Shown here piece after piece: positions 8,228 to 16,255 of a stretch of DNA of 52,068 nt. This DNA is from Sinorhizobium medicae. GTDB lineage: Bacteria > Pseudomonadota > Alphaproteobacteria > Rhizobiales > Rhizobiaceae. Location: the NCBI RefSeq assembly GCF_007827695.1, contig NZ_VITA01000027.1, positions 1 to 52,068 of the forward strand, given 5' to 3'. The position numbers were made by a program, and so were the translations under genes. Every line of letters starts with the position of its first letter. The first letter of the stretch is position 1. The notes under the pieces are model-generated. The model ran no database searches, was not told the DNA's origin, and saw nothing but the letters and a program-made list of their open reading frames with translations.

Positions 8228-9523
8228 ATGAAGGCAATGCTCGCGATACGCTGCCTGGCGGCAGCTGCTTCCTTCCTCTTCGGCGCGACCGCGCATGGGG
8301 CAGAACTGCGCGGCCATGGAGGCCCGGTGCGTTCAATCGCCATAGCCCCTGACGGACAGACAGCGATCACCGGCAGTTTCGACGCCAAGGCGATTATCTG
8401 GTCGCTTGAAACGGGCGAGGCGCAGCAGGTGCTGCTGTTTCACGAAAGCCAGGTCGATGCCGTCGCCGCTCTGCCGCAGGGGCGTTACGCCACCGCCGGG
8501 GCCGACGGCCGTATCGCAATCTGGGAGGCCGGACGCAGCACGCCGGTATCCGTGTTGCATGGCCATGACGGACCGGTTGTCGCACTGGCAGTCGCGCCCG
8601 ACGGCTCTACGCTCGCTTCCGCCTCCTGGGATGCGAGCGTGCGTCTGTGGCCGCTTTCCGGCGCTCCGTCGCGCATCCTGAAAGGCCACCATGGCAATGT
8701 TAACGCGGTCACCTTCCTGTCCGACGGAACACTTGCAAGTGCGGGCTACGACGCAGCCATCATACTATGGCCGCCGGGACATGACGCTGCGCCGATGCGG
8801 ATATCCATGCCGGGGCCGCTCAACGCCCTCGTGACGGTGCCGGGCGACCGCCTGCTTGCAGCAGGCGCAGACGGGACATTGCGCCAGATCGACCGAAGGG
8901 GCGCGATTGTGGCCGAGGTCAGGGTGTCCACCGGTCCCCTGATCGCGCTAGCGGCTACGGCTGATAAGAGATACATCGCCGCCTCGGCCATAAGGGAGGG
9001 CATCGTGTTGCTCGACTCCCGCACCCTGAAGCCGGTAAACACCCTCGGCGGTGCCGGCGTTGCGACGGTGTGGGCCCTTGCCTTTGCACGCGGTGAGCGG
9101 ACGCTGTTGACCGGCGGTGCGGACGCCATCATAAGCGAATGGGATGTCGAAACCGGCAGGCGGCTTGGAACCTCAGCCGCGATCCAGGCCGATCTCATGA
9201 GCGAATATGCCGGCAATCCGGACGCCGAAATCTTCCGTGCCTGCATCGCCTGCCATACGCTCGGCCCGGAGGACGGCAATCGCGCCGGTCCGACGCTGCA
9301 CGGCATCTTCGGCCGTAAGATCGCGGCGCTTGCCGACTATCCCTACTCCCCCGCTTTCCGGCGAATGGATATCGTCTGGACGCCGGAAACGGTGTCGAAG
9401 CTCTTTGAACTGGGGCCAAGCATATATACGCCAGGGACCAAGATGCCGAACCAGACGATCAACGATCCCGAGGATCGTGCAGCGCTGATCCGCTTTTTGC
9501 AGTCCGAGACCCGCCGCGACTGA
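8228..9523 (+). CDS. Periplasmic WD40-repeat protein fused to a C-terminal cytochrome c
   Basis: 431 residues from ATG 8228; upstream in-frame ATG 8195 would only lengthen the signal peptide. A hydrophobic signal ends near AHGAELRG. At least seven WD40-like repeats follow, with LRGHGGPVRSIAIAPDG, LHGHDGPVVALAVAPDG and LKGHHGNVNAV, each ending in a W or IW pattern, enough for a beta-propeller. The last 100 residues are a class I cytochrome c: CIACH at residues 339-343, and a GTKMPNQ methionine as likely sixth heme ligand. The protein probably acts in the periplasm as an electron carrier or scaffold. Location next to formate dehydrogenase makes it a candidate acceptor, which is inference. It ends one base before the convergent polyferredoxin gene. 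Confidence 0.85.
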   Translation: MKAMLAIRCLAAAASFLFGATAHGAELRGHGGPVRSIAIAPDGQTAITGSFDAKAIIWSLETGEAQQVLLFHESQVDAVAALPQGRYATAGADGRIAIWEAGRSTPVSVLHGHDGPVVALAVAPDGSTLASASWDASVRLWPLSGAPSRILKGHHGNVNAVTFLSDGTLASAGYDAAIILWPPGHDAAPMRISMPGPLNALVTVPGDRLLAAGADGTLRQIDRRGAIVAEVRVSTGPLIALAATADKRYIAASAIREGIVLLDSRTLKPVNTLGGAGVATVWALAFARGERTLLTGGADAIISEWDVETGRRLGTSAAIQADLMSEYAGNPDAEIFRACIACHTLGPEDGNRAGPTLHGIFGRKIAALADYPYSPAFRRMDIVWTPETVSKLFELGPSIYTPGTKMPNQTINDPEDRAALIRFLQSETRRD

Positions 9524-9524
9524 A

Positions 9525-11564
9525 CTAAACCGACTTGTCTGTCGATGCGTCGCGCTCCCGCAAGTAATCCTCCGTCGTCCGTGGAGCGGGACGGCCGGAC
9601 GCTTCGTAAGGATCGAATCCTTCATTTATGACGGATTCGACACGACAGTTGTCGCACATCCGCACGACATCGAGCCGTCGGGCATTCTCGCCGGAAAACA
9701 TCCAGTGCTTGCCCTCCAGCTTGGCAACGATGCGTTCGACGGTACTTTTTGTTCCGAATGGCGTGTCGCATCGAATGCAGTGGAACGGCTCTTCCTGTTT
9801 AATCACCCGGCGCGGCGCATTCCAGGCCTGAAAATCTAGTTGCGGTACCAGCGCGATTGCCTTTTCCGGACAAGTCGCGGCGCAGAGCCCGCACTGCACG
9901 CAGGCGCTCTCGGCAAAATACAGGGCTGGCCGCTCTTCACTGTCGGAGAGCGCGCCCGTCGGACAGGCCGATACGCATGACAGGCACAGCGTACAGGCAT
10001 CGACATTGACGTCGAGCCCGCCAAATGGCGCGGCCGCTGGCAGGGCCGTGCGCTCTACCGGTGTCGGAGCGGCCTCGTACAAGCCGATCACCGAGCTTTT
10101 CAGCAAGCTGCGCTTGTCTCCGACCGGCAGGAATGTCACCGGCGTTCGCGCATCCGCTTGCGGCACCATCCGCCCGAGAACCGTCTGCAGATCATCGGGG
10201 TCGTCCGCTTCGATCACGCCGCAGAGATCGGCTCCATAACCCAGCGATTGCCCAAGAAGATTGGCGATGGTGACGTTTCTGGCCAGGCCGGTCAGGTCAT
10301 GTTTCCCCCTCGCCGAAGAAAGGGCCCTGATCGCCACCGCTCCCCAGGCGGCCGGTGCAGTCCACGTCTCAACCCCCAGCTGCGTTATCTCGTTCACACC
10401 GACCGGCAGCACATTCGCGGGCAGTCCCTGCCCGAAACGCGCCAGCGCATCGATAAGCGGCTCTCCATGATCTTCATCGTGAAACAGCACGATCGGATCG
10501 CTGCCACCTACCCTTTGATAGGTGAGCAGGAGCGTGCGCAGCCGCCGAAGCAGGGCCGCCGCATCTGGGAAAGCATAGGCGGCGGCACCGGTCGGACAGG
10601 CGGCCGCGCAACTGCCACAGCCGGCGCAGACATGCGCGTCGATCACGACATGGTCGCCAGCGGGTACAATCGCACCCGTCGGACAAAGGTTGATGCAGCG
10701 CGTACATCCGGTGATGCGCGAGCGCGAATGGGCGCACAGATCGGCGGAGAAATTGATGTAGCGAGGCTTTTCGAATTCCCCCACGAGGCCCGCCGCCTTG
10801 GCGATCGCGACAGCAAGGCCCGCCCGGTCGGCTGGATCCGCTCTCAGATAACCTGCGCGCAATTCGTGGGCAGGAAACAGGGGAGCGCCGCCGGAAAGGT
10901 CAAGGATTATATCGGCATCCGATAGTGCGCCATCGCGCGGCGCGCCAAAACGCAGACGCATGCGCGACGATGGCGATGGCATCGCGAAATCGTCGATCGT
11001 CAGTTCAAACGCGCCGAGATGACCGCGCGCATTGCGGATCGTGCCCTGCACAACGGGAAAATCCCAGATGCGGTTGGGCGTGACATCGTCCGGCCGCGTC
11101 AAAAGAACCGTGACATTCATCTCGTCGGCAAGCTGCCGTCCGGCCTCGATCGCCGCTTCGTTCCGGCCATAGACGAGCGCCACGCCGTTGCTCGCAAGCG
11201 TAATGCTGGGCGGCGACGTGACCGGTTCCGCCGCCATCGCCACGAGTGCCGCGGCTTTCGGCCCGGCGGATGCCCCTTGGGCCGACCAGCCTGCCGTCTC
11301 GCGGATGTTGGCAAAAGCGAGTTCGCCCGCAAAGCCAAGATCCTGCGCGACTTCACGGAAAAGCGGTTCCTGCTGAGTGCAGGCTATCGTTATGTCGCCG
11401 CCTCCATTCAATGCGTTGCGGACGCGGTCGAGTTCGGCGCCGCAGAGTTGATTTCCAGATTGGATTTGGTCGCTTGCGCATCCATGGGCGACACTCTGGC
11501 CAAAGCCCGGCATACTCCGTTCACAGGAACAAACAAAGACGGTGCGTGGTCTGTCTGGGATCAT
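9525..11564 (-). CDS. Large polyferredoxin (4Fe-4S) of the formate dehydrogenase cluster
   Basis: 679 residues and no signal peptide, so cytosolic. The first 250 residues carry scattered cysteines (VFVCSCE, QLCGAEL, TIACTQQ). Two double ferredoxin modules follow: CTRCINLCPTGA with CAGCGSCAAACPTGA, and CTLCLSCVSACPTGA with CVQCGLCAATCPEKA, giving four predicted 4Fe-4S clusters. The C-terminus has CIRCDTPF and MCDNCRV, a possible metal site. Such proteins recur beside FDH and its DUF accessory genes in Rhizobiales and beta-proteobacteria. The role is undefined; electron supply for cofactor maturation, or NAD/quinone linkage, are options. It is divergent from the lipoate-ligase-like gene and probably shares its control region. 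Confidence 0.85.
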   Translation of the reverse strand: MIPDRPRTVFVCSCERSMPGFGQSVAHGCASDQIQSGNQLCGAELDRVRNALNGGGDITIACTQQEPLFREVAQDLGFAGELAFANIRETAGWSAQGASAGPKAAALVAMAAEPVTSPPSITLASNGVALVYGRNEAAIEAGRQLADEMNVTVLLTRPDDVTPNRIWDFPVVQGTIRNARGHLGAFELTIDDFAMPSPSSRMRLRFGAPRDGALSDADIILDLSGGAPLFPAHELRAGYLRADPADRAGLAVAIAKAAGLVGEFEKPRYINFSADLCAHSRSRITGCTRCINLCPTGAIVPAGDHVVIDAHVCAGCGSCAAACPTGAAAYAFPDAAALLRRLRTLLLTYQRVGGSDPIVLFHDEDHGEPLIDALARFGQGLPANVLPVGVNEITQLGVETWTAPAAWGAVAIRALSSARGKHDLTGLARNVTIANLLGQSLGYGADLCGVIEADDPDDLQTVLGRMVPQADARTPVTFLPVGDKRSLLKSSVIGLYEAAPTPVERTALPAAAPFGGLDVNVDACTLCLSCVSACPTGALSDSEERPALYFAESACVQCGLCAATCPEKAIALVPQLDFQAWNAPRRVIKQEEPFHCIRCDTPFGTKSTVERIVAKLEGKHWMFSGENARRLDVVRMCDNCRVESVINEGFDPYEASGRPAPRTTEDYLRERDASTDKSV

Positions 11565-11669
11565 GCTCTATTTCCCCACATCACGGCACCGCCCAACAGC
11601 GGTGGCGCCTCCACTTCGGATGCATTATAAAGACATTAGGCTCGCCGTCATCAGAAATGGACCGGCATC
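11565..11669. promoter_or_regulatory. Divergent promoter region of the formate dehydrogenase operon
   Basis: The 105-bp gap between the polyferredoxin and lipoate-ligase-like genes contains a perfect inverted repeat CACCGC-N6-GCGGTG at 11587-11604, and an AT-rich CATTATAAAG near 11622 that could be a -10. A dyad placed between two divergent FDH genes is a reasonable operator candidate; no known consensus was recognised. Confidence 0.35.
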
Positions 11670-12416
11670 ATGTCTCAGCACGCTTCGGTGATGGACCACG
11701 CCATCGAACTGCCCCCGCCCTACAGCCTCGTCATGATGCGCGAGACCGGCGACGCTTTTGCACACGCTCGCGCCATTGCCGGCGAATGGGGAGCAGGGAC
11801 GCTGGTCTGGGCACGACGTGAGGATCTGGCCGAGTTCGCCGTCGTGCTGGAACCGGAAATGCCGCTCGCGCGCGCACGCCTGGCCATCTATGCCGGCATG
11901 AACGCACTGGCCGATGCGCTTGCCACACATGCGCCACCGTCACGACCCATCACCTTCGACTGGCCGGGCGCGATCCGTGTAGACGGGGTCTTGGTCGGCG
12001 GCGGACAACTGAGCTGGCCGGCGGGGACGGGCGAGACCGAGACGCCGGCCTGGCTTGTCTTCTCGACGATGATCCGCACCACGATCGTGCGCGTCCACGA
12101 GCCGGGTCTGCGGCCGCTGTTCGGCGCGCTGGACGAAGTGGGTTTCGAAGCCGTCAATACCGGCGAAATCATCGCCAGCTTTTCACGTCACCTGATGGTC
12201 GGGTTGGACGAATGGCACGACATCGGCTTTGCGCCGTTGGCAAGGCGATGGCTGGACCGCGTGTCGCCCGGAGGCCACGATGGACGGATCGCCGACAACG
12301 GGGATCTGCTGGTTCTGGCCGAACCCGGCCAGACTCCGCTCACGAGGCGGAGCCTGGCGCAGGCGCTTGCGTCCTGCTCCTGGCTCGATCCTGCAACGGG
12401 AATGCCATGGCTTTGA
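11670..12416 (+). CDS. Biotin/lipoate protein ligase-like protein
   Basis: 248 residues resembling the BPL/LplA catalytic domain: SGxGTxxW-type residues in GEWGAGTLVWARR, FDWPGAIRVDGVLVGGGQL in place of the usual KWPNDI core, WLVFSTMIRT, and a small C-terminal domain. True ligases need a conserved lysine in KWPND, and here the equivalent is FDWPG, so adenylate chemistry is doubtful. This is the first gene of the plus-strand FDH operon and overlaps the next by 10 bp. It has no obvious lipoyl or biotinyl target nearby. A role in FDH maturation is inferred only from its constant company with these DUF genes. Confidence 0.72.
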   Translation: MSQHASVMDHAIELPPPYSLVMMRETGDAFAHARAIAGEWGAGTLVWARREDLAEFAVVLEPEMPLARARLAIYAGMNALADALATHAPPSRPITFDWPGAIRVDGVLVGGGQLSWPAGTGETETPAWLVFSTMIRTTIVRVHEPGLRPLFGALDEVGFEAVNTGEIIASFSRHLMVGLDEWHDIGFAPLARRWLDRVSPGGHDGRIADNGDLLVLAEPGQTPLTRRSLAQALASCSWLDPATGMPWL

Positions 12417-12949
12417 AACTGCCGCGCACCATTCGGCTCGATCCGTCCGATACTTTCGTCTATTCGCGCGCGGCCGAGCCCGGCGAATGGGCGGTATCGG
12501 GCACATTCCTTTTCTTCGGCATCGACCCCGAAACCCTCGCCGGCAAGAAGCGCCAGGCTTTTCGAGCCGGCTTCCTTGGCATCGAGAGTTTTGGCTGGTC
12601 CACCCTCGTTGTCGTGACGGAGGTGAAGGCGGAAGAACGCGCAGCGGCCGTAGAGCGCCTGGCTGAACAGTTGGTCGAGCATTGCGGCGCTCCCGATCTT
12701 GAAACAGCGCGCCCGGCCGCCGAAGAAGAAATCGCGTTTGCGCAATCGCTCTGCGATCACCCGCCAAACACCCTGCTTGCCCTCCACCGCGCCAGCGAGC
12801 AGACTGGAATCCGGGAGGCGTTCCGTACACTTCGCCCGAAGGTGGGTCGGCTGGACATGGCAACGGCTTTCAACGTTGTCGAGATTGACGAGGAAAACGA
12901 CCGGATGGAAGGGGTCGATATCCGGAGGTTGGCGGGAAGGCACACGTGA
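12407..12949 (+). CDS. DUF6505-family protein
   Basis: 180 residues starting MALKLPRTIRLDPSDTFVY at ATG 12407. The frame is open upstream, but that part overlaps the previous gene and lacks family features. It is soluble, with GEWAVSGTFLFFGIDPETL and RAGFLGIESFGWSTLVVV as the most family-like stretches. Function is unknown. Overlap at both ends (10 bp with the ligase-like gene, 4 bp with the next) implies translational coupling. It carries no cysteine cluster, signal peptide or membrane segment. Confidence 0.75.
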   Translation: MALKLPRTIRLDPSDTFVYSRAAEPGEWAVSGTFLFFGIDPETLAGKKRQAFRAGFLGIESFGWSTLVVVTEVKAEERAAAVERLAEQLVEHCGAPDLETARPAAEEEIAFAQSLCDHPPNTLLALHRASEQTGIREAFRTLRPKVGRLDMATAFNVVEIDEENDRMEGVDIRRLAGRHT

Positions 12950-13962
12950 GGGATTTCTGGGTATCTTCGGGTCACCATCTCCTCGACCGGGACGAGGCAG
13001 ACCGGCTTACGGTGACCGACGCGTTCCTCAAGGCTTATCTCGCTCGCCCCGAACTGCTTCCGCCGGAAGGGGCGTGTGAGGCAGAATTGCGTCTTCACCA
13101 TGAGCTTCTGATGCATTATCCGCGCCGACCGGTCACTCAGGACGAGATCGCCGTGATGGGCGACCCGGATGCTCGCGAAAACTGGGCGTTCATGATCGCC
13201 TTCCGCGACCGGCTTCTTGCCACGCCCTCGCTTGAGGCCGCCTATCTGCAACTGGCGCTCGGTTCGGCAGCCGACACGCCTCCGCTGTTTGTCAACCAGC
13301 TCACGCAGGTCGTGCTGCGCAACGCGCTCCACGGTGAGACCGAGCCCGTGGTGTTGCGCGCCGCCGAGCTGTTCTATCGGCCACAGCGGGTAAGCTTCCA
13401 TGAAGGAGCGCTGCTGCTTGCCGACGCGGAAACAATAGAAGTTCACGAGCAGAACCGCCACACTTCGCCGCTCTTGAGCATGCTCGGCGGGCCGGCCGTC
13501 ACCGAACTCGAAATTCTGGACGAGAACAACGCTGACAGCTATTTTGACAGGAGCGATGCCTTTGACATGGTGCTCCGTCTGGGCGGCGCCAACAGCCCCG
13601 CGCGTCGCGGCCTTGCCGACGCAATTGAAGCCTGGATCCGCCATCTGGTTTCAGTGACGGTAACAGTCGAACCGGTCGAGCGGATCGAAGACGACAACTG
13701 GGCATGGTTCATCGGCCTTGACGCCGAGGCGACACGTATCGGTAATGCGCTGTGGCGAGGCGAGGACCTCGACCCCGAAACGGCGGAGCGTATCATTGCG
13801 TTGTTCCGGCTCCGCTTTTGCGACATTGGCGAGGTCAGTCCCCTAGTGGGTGCTCAACCGATCTGGCTGATCATGGCGATGACGACCGATCGAACGATCC
13901 GCATGAAGCCGCAAAATCTCATTGCCGGTCTGCCGTTGTGCGCTACGACGCCAGCGACCTAG
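12946..13962 (+). CDS. DUF6352-family protein
   Basis: 338 residues starting at a GTG inside a GTGA overlap with the previous stop (MRDFWVSSGHHLLDRDEADR). The protein is acidic, soluble and largely helical. The N-terminal block VTDAFLKAYLARPELLPP and NARENWAFMIAFRDRLLATP-like residues (read DARENWAFMIAFRDRLL) are typical of the family I know as DUF6352. No catalytic motif is recognised. It is third in the tight FDH operon and 10 bp before the DUF3305 gene, with which it co-occurs in many formate dehydrogenase clusters. Confidence 0.75.
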   Translation: MRDFWVSSGHHLLDRDEADRLTVTDAFLKAYLARPELLPPEGACEAELRLHHELLMHYPRRPVTQDEIAVMGDPDARENWAFMIAFRDRLLATPSLEAAYLQLALGSAADTPPLFVNQLTQVVLRNALHGETEPVVLRAAELFYRPQRVSFHEGALLLADAETIEVHEQNRHTSPLLSMLGGPAVTELEILDENNADSYFDRSDAFDMVLRLGGANSPARRGLADAIEAWIRHLVSVTVTVEPVERIEDDNWAWFIGLDAEATRIGNALWRGEDLDPETAERIIALFRLRFCDIGEVSPLVGAQPIWLIMAMTTDRTIRMKPQNLIAGLPLCATTPAT

Positions 13963-13972
13963 GAGCACAGTC

Positions 13973-14491
13973 ATGGTGCGGGAAACGGAAAAAGTAGGCG
14001 TCATCGTGGAGAGGCGAGATCTGGATAGCCCGTGGGCGGATCATTCCTGGGTGCCCGTCGCCGCGCTCGCGGGCACGCCGGCCGCGACACCATGGACGGT
14101 GCTCGAACAGACCACGAGGCTTACGCGGTATTACGCAGGGACATCCGAGATTGAATTCTTCGGAACGGATACCACGATGTACCGGGAGAACCTGCGTTCA
14201 CAGCGGCCTAGCCTTTGGATCGCCCTCCGACTCACGGATGCAGCTCCGGGGATCGTGGTCCATCTGGTTACAGCAGATCCGGCTGAGGCCGAAGCTCTGA
14301 CGGAAACCAACACCGACATCATCGAAGCCGTGGCGATGCCGATTGAAATACAGGAGCGCCTTGCCGCCTTCGTGGAAGCTCATCATGTCGAGCGTGCGTT
14401 CGTCAAACGCAAGCGTGATCGGACAGACCCCGAAGCCATGGCAAGTCGAGTTCATGGTGGCTCACGAAGCAGGACGACAAGGGATGAGTGA
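13973..14491 (+). CDS. DUF3305 domain protein
   Basis: 172 residues from ATG 13973, which has an AGGAG 8 bases ahead. The opening VGVIVERRDLDSPWADHSWV, with WVPVAAL and WTVLEQTTRLTRYYAGTSEI, is the DUF3305 pattern. RPSLWIALR follows. It is cytosolic, of unknown biochemical function, and known from families found beside molybdo-formate dehydrogenases. The stop overlaps the start of the DUF3306 gene. The usual pairing of DUF3305 with DUF3306 supports both calls. Confidence 0.82.
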   Translation: MVRETEKVGVIVERRDLDSPWADHSWVPVAALAGTPAATPWTVLEQTTRLTRYYAGTSEIEFFGTDTTMYRENLRSQRPSLWIALRLTDAAPGIVVHLVTADPAEAEALTETNTDIIEAVAMPIEIQERLAAFVEAHHVERAFVKRKRDRTDPEAMASRVHGGSRSRTTRDE

Positions 14492-15212
14492 CGGCAGCGA
14501 GAATAGTCTTGCCCGCTGGTCGCGCCGCAAGCTGGCGGCACGGCGGGAACAAGAACCGGCGGCCCCCGAATTGGAACAGGCATCAGGCGATGTCGCCGAG
14601 AATGACGATCCGGTGGCCTCCTGTCCTGAGCCTAACCTTCCAGAGACGAAAGCAGCGGAGCTTGAGGGTGCGGAGACGGTCGAGCCCCTCCCGCGCCTTG
14701 ACGACCTGACTGCCGAAAGTGACGTTGCGGCTTTCCTGAAGAAAGGCGTTCCGATGGCGCTGAAGCATGCGGCGCTACGCAAGGTATGGTCACTCGACCC
14801 CGGAATCCGCGACTTCGTCGGCCCTTCGGAATATGCTTGGGACTTCAACAAGGCAGCCTCGATGGGGGGGTTTGGTCCGCTCGACGCAAACGAAATCGTC
14901 GTGGGCTTCCTGTCGAAAGCGGCGCGTGCCGTTGACACCCTTACGGAACCGGAGCCCGGTCCATTCCATGAACAACGTGCCGATGCCCTACCGGATGCGG
15001 TCCTTCCTGTCGAGAATCCAGAAAAATTAACGACGGAGAAATCAACCACCGACGAGCCGCCCGCGATAGAGCCATCAGCTCACGAGGCGGCAACCCATGT
15101 AAGCACAGCGGTTGAATTCAGATCTCGCACGGAGTCGCCGGACAAGGGCAGTCCTTCTGAGCTTCCCAAGGCTTCCTCCGGGCCTCGTCATGGCGGCGCG
15201 ATGCCACGCTGA
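14484..15212 (+). CDS. DUF3306 domain protein
   Basis: 242 residues from ATG 14484 (MSDGSENSLARWSRRKLAAR), overlapping the DUF3305 stop by 8 bp. The family hallmark is at the start (LARWSRRK) and in the middle (LDDLTAESDVAAFLKKGVP, LRKVWSLDPGIRDFVGPSEY, AWDFNKAASMGGFGPL). The C-terminal 70 residues are low-complexity, rich in Glu, Pro, Ser and Thr, and probably disordered. Its role is unknown; the conserved WSLDP/DFVG block suggests a protein-interaction module in FDH maturation. Confidence 0.85.
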   Translation: MSDGSENSLARWSRRKLAARREQEPAAPELEQASGDVAENDDPVASCPEPNLPETKAAELEGAETVEPLPRLDDLTAESDVAAFLKKGVPMALKHAALRKVWSLDPGIRDFVGPSEYAWDFNKAASMGGFGPLDANEIVVGFLSKAARAVDTLTEPEPGPFHEQRADALPDAVLPVENPEKLTTEKSTTDEPPAIEPSAHEAATHVSTAVEFRSRTESPDKGSPSELPKASSGPRHGGAMPR

Positions 15213-15286
15213 TCCGGTATTTGCTGGGATCTCATTTGGCAACCTGTCAAGGTCGGGCTGTTGCATTCGTTCGGTATCGGGTTACT

Positions 15287-15994
15287 ATGAGCGACCTATT
15301 CAGGCAGCACGGTCAAGGTATGATGAACCACGACTTGCTTTCAGATCAGGCCCGGGAACAGCCAGATGGAGCGGATGCTCCAATCTTCGGTGCAGGAACA
15401 GCTGTTCTCGATGATATAGATCAGGCCCGGGCGGACGAATACGCACTCCTCGCCTCATTATTGATCACCCCGCCGGACATCGGATCGCTCGCCAGGCTTT
15501 CATACTTGTCGGACAACAGCGACACACCTCTCGGCCGTGCCCACATCGTACTTGCTCAAGCGGCAGCGTCATATTCGCACGAGGCGATCCATCGCGAATA
15601 TTCCGAGCTGTTCATTGGCGTGGGACGCGGAGAACTCCTTCCCTACGCATCCTATTATCTCACCGGCTTCCTCAACGAACGCCCGCTTGCGCGCCTGCGG
15701 GCGGACATGGCCCGTTTCGGTATCGAGCGCGCCGAGGGCCACCCCGAGCCCGAGGATCATCTCGCCAGCGTATGCGAAATGATGAGCGGCTTTGCCTGCA
15801 ATCACTTTGCCGTCTCCCACGACGAGGAGCAGGATTTCTTCAAACGCCACGTCGAGCCGTGGGCCGGGCGTTTCTTCAGCGATCTGGAACACGCCAAGGG
15901 CGCCAAATTCTACCGATCGGTCGGCACGGTAGGTCGGCTTTTCATCGAGATCGAAAGCGAAGCCTTCGCCATGGAGGCGCGGCAAAACGCATAG
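15287..15994 (+). CDS. TorD/DmsD-family chaperone for formate dehydrogenase
   Basis: 235 residues from ATG 15287 (MSDLFRQHGQ); ATGs at 15320 and 15323 are alternatives. Motifs of the TorD redox-enzyme chaperones are present: EYALLASLLITPPD in helix 1, EYSELFIGVGRGELLPYASYY and the loop EPEDHLASVCEMM. The protein is cytosolic and should bind the Tat signal of FdhA while the Mo/W cofactor is loaded. It lies 45 bp before the Tat-target gene and 262 bp before fdhA. Mutual position and motifs make the partner assignment reasonable. Confidence 0.85.
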   Translation: MSDLFRQHGQGMMNHDLLSDQAREQPDGADAPIFGAGTAVLDDIDQARADEYALLASLLITPPDIGSLARLSYLSDNSDTPLGRAHIVLAQAAASYSHEAIHREYSELFIGVGRGELLPYASYYLTGFLNERPLARLRADMARFGIERAEGHPEPEDHLASVCEMMSGFACNHFAVSHDEEQDFFKRHVEPWAGRFFSDLEHAKGAKFYRSVGTVGRLFIEIESEAFAMEARQNA

Positions 15995-16038
15995 ATGCAT
16001 GCCCGGGCTCCATGCCCGCCAAGGAGGAGGATGCCAAG

Positions 16039-16248
16039 ATGCAAGACGAGCGACAAACGGCATTGGGCCGGCGCTACTTCCTTAAGGCATTCGGCGGCGC
16101 ATCGACGACCGTCGTCGCGGCCGCGGCGCTCTGTCCCACCGACGCCCAGGCCTACGATCCGGGCGAGGAGGAGATGCGGGGCCGCTATCGCGAAACGGAC
16201 CACGTCAAGGCCTACTATCGCGTCAATCGCTATCCCAAGCAGAAGTGA
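16039..16248 (+). CDS. Formate dehydrogenase region Tat-target small protein
   Basis: 69 residues with a twin-arginine signal, GRRYFLKAFGGAST, followed by VVAAAALCPTDAQAYD as hydrophobic core and cleavage region. The mature end is short and charged, ending YRVNRYPKQK. This matches the family named formate dehydrogenase region TAT target (TIGR02811). A strong AAGGAGG lies at 16021-16027, and ATG 16039 fits it better than in-frame ATG 16012. It stops 7 bp before fdhA. The mature chain of about 30 residues may ride along with FDH or act as an assembly factor. Confidence 0.85.
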   Translation: MQDERQTALGRRYFLKAFGGASTTVVAAAALCPTDAQAYDPGEEEMRGRYRETDHVKAYYRVNRYPKQK

Positions 16249-16255
16249 GGGTGCC

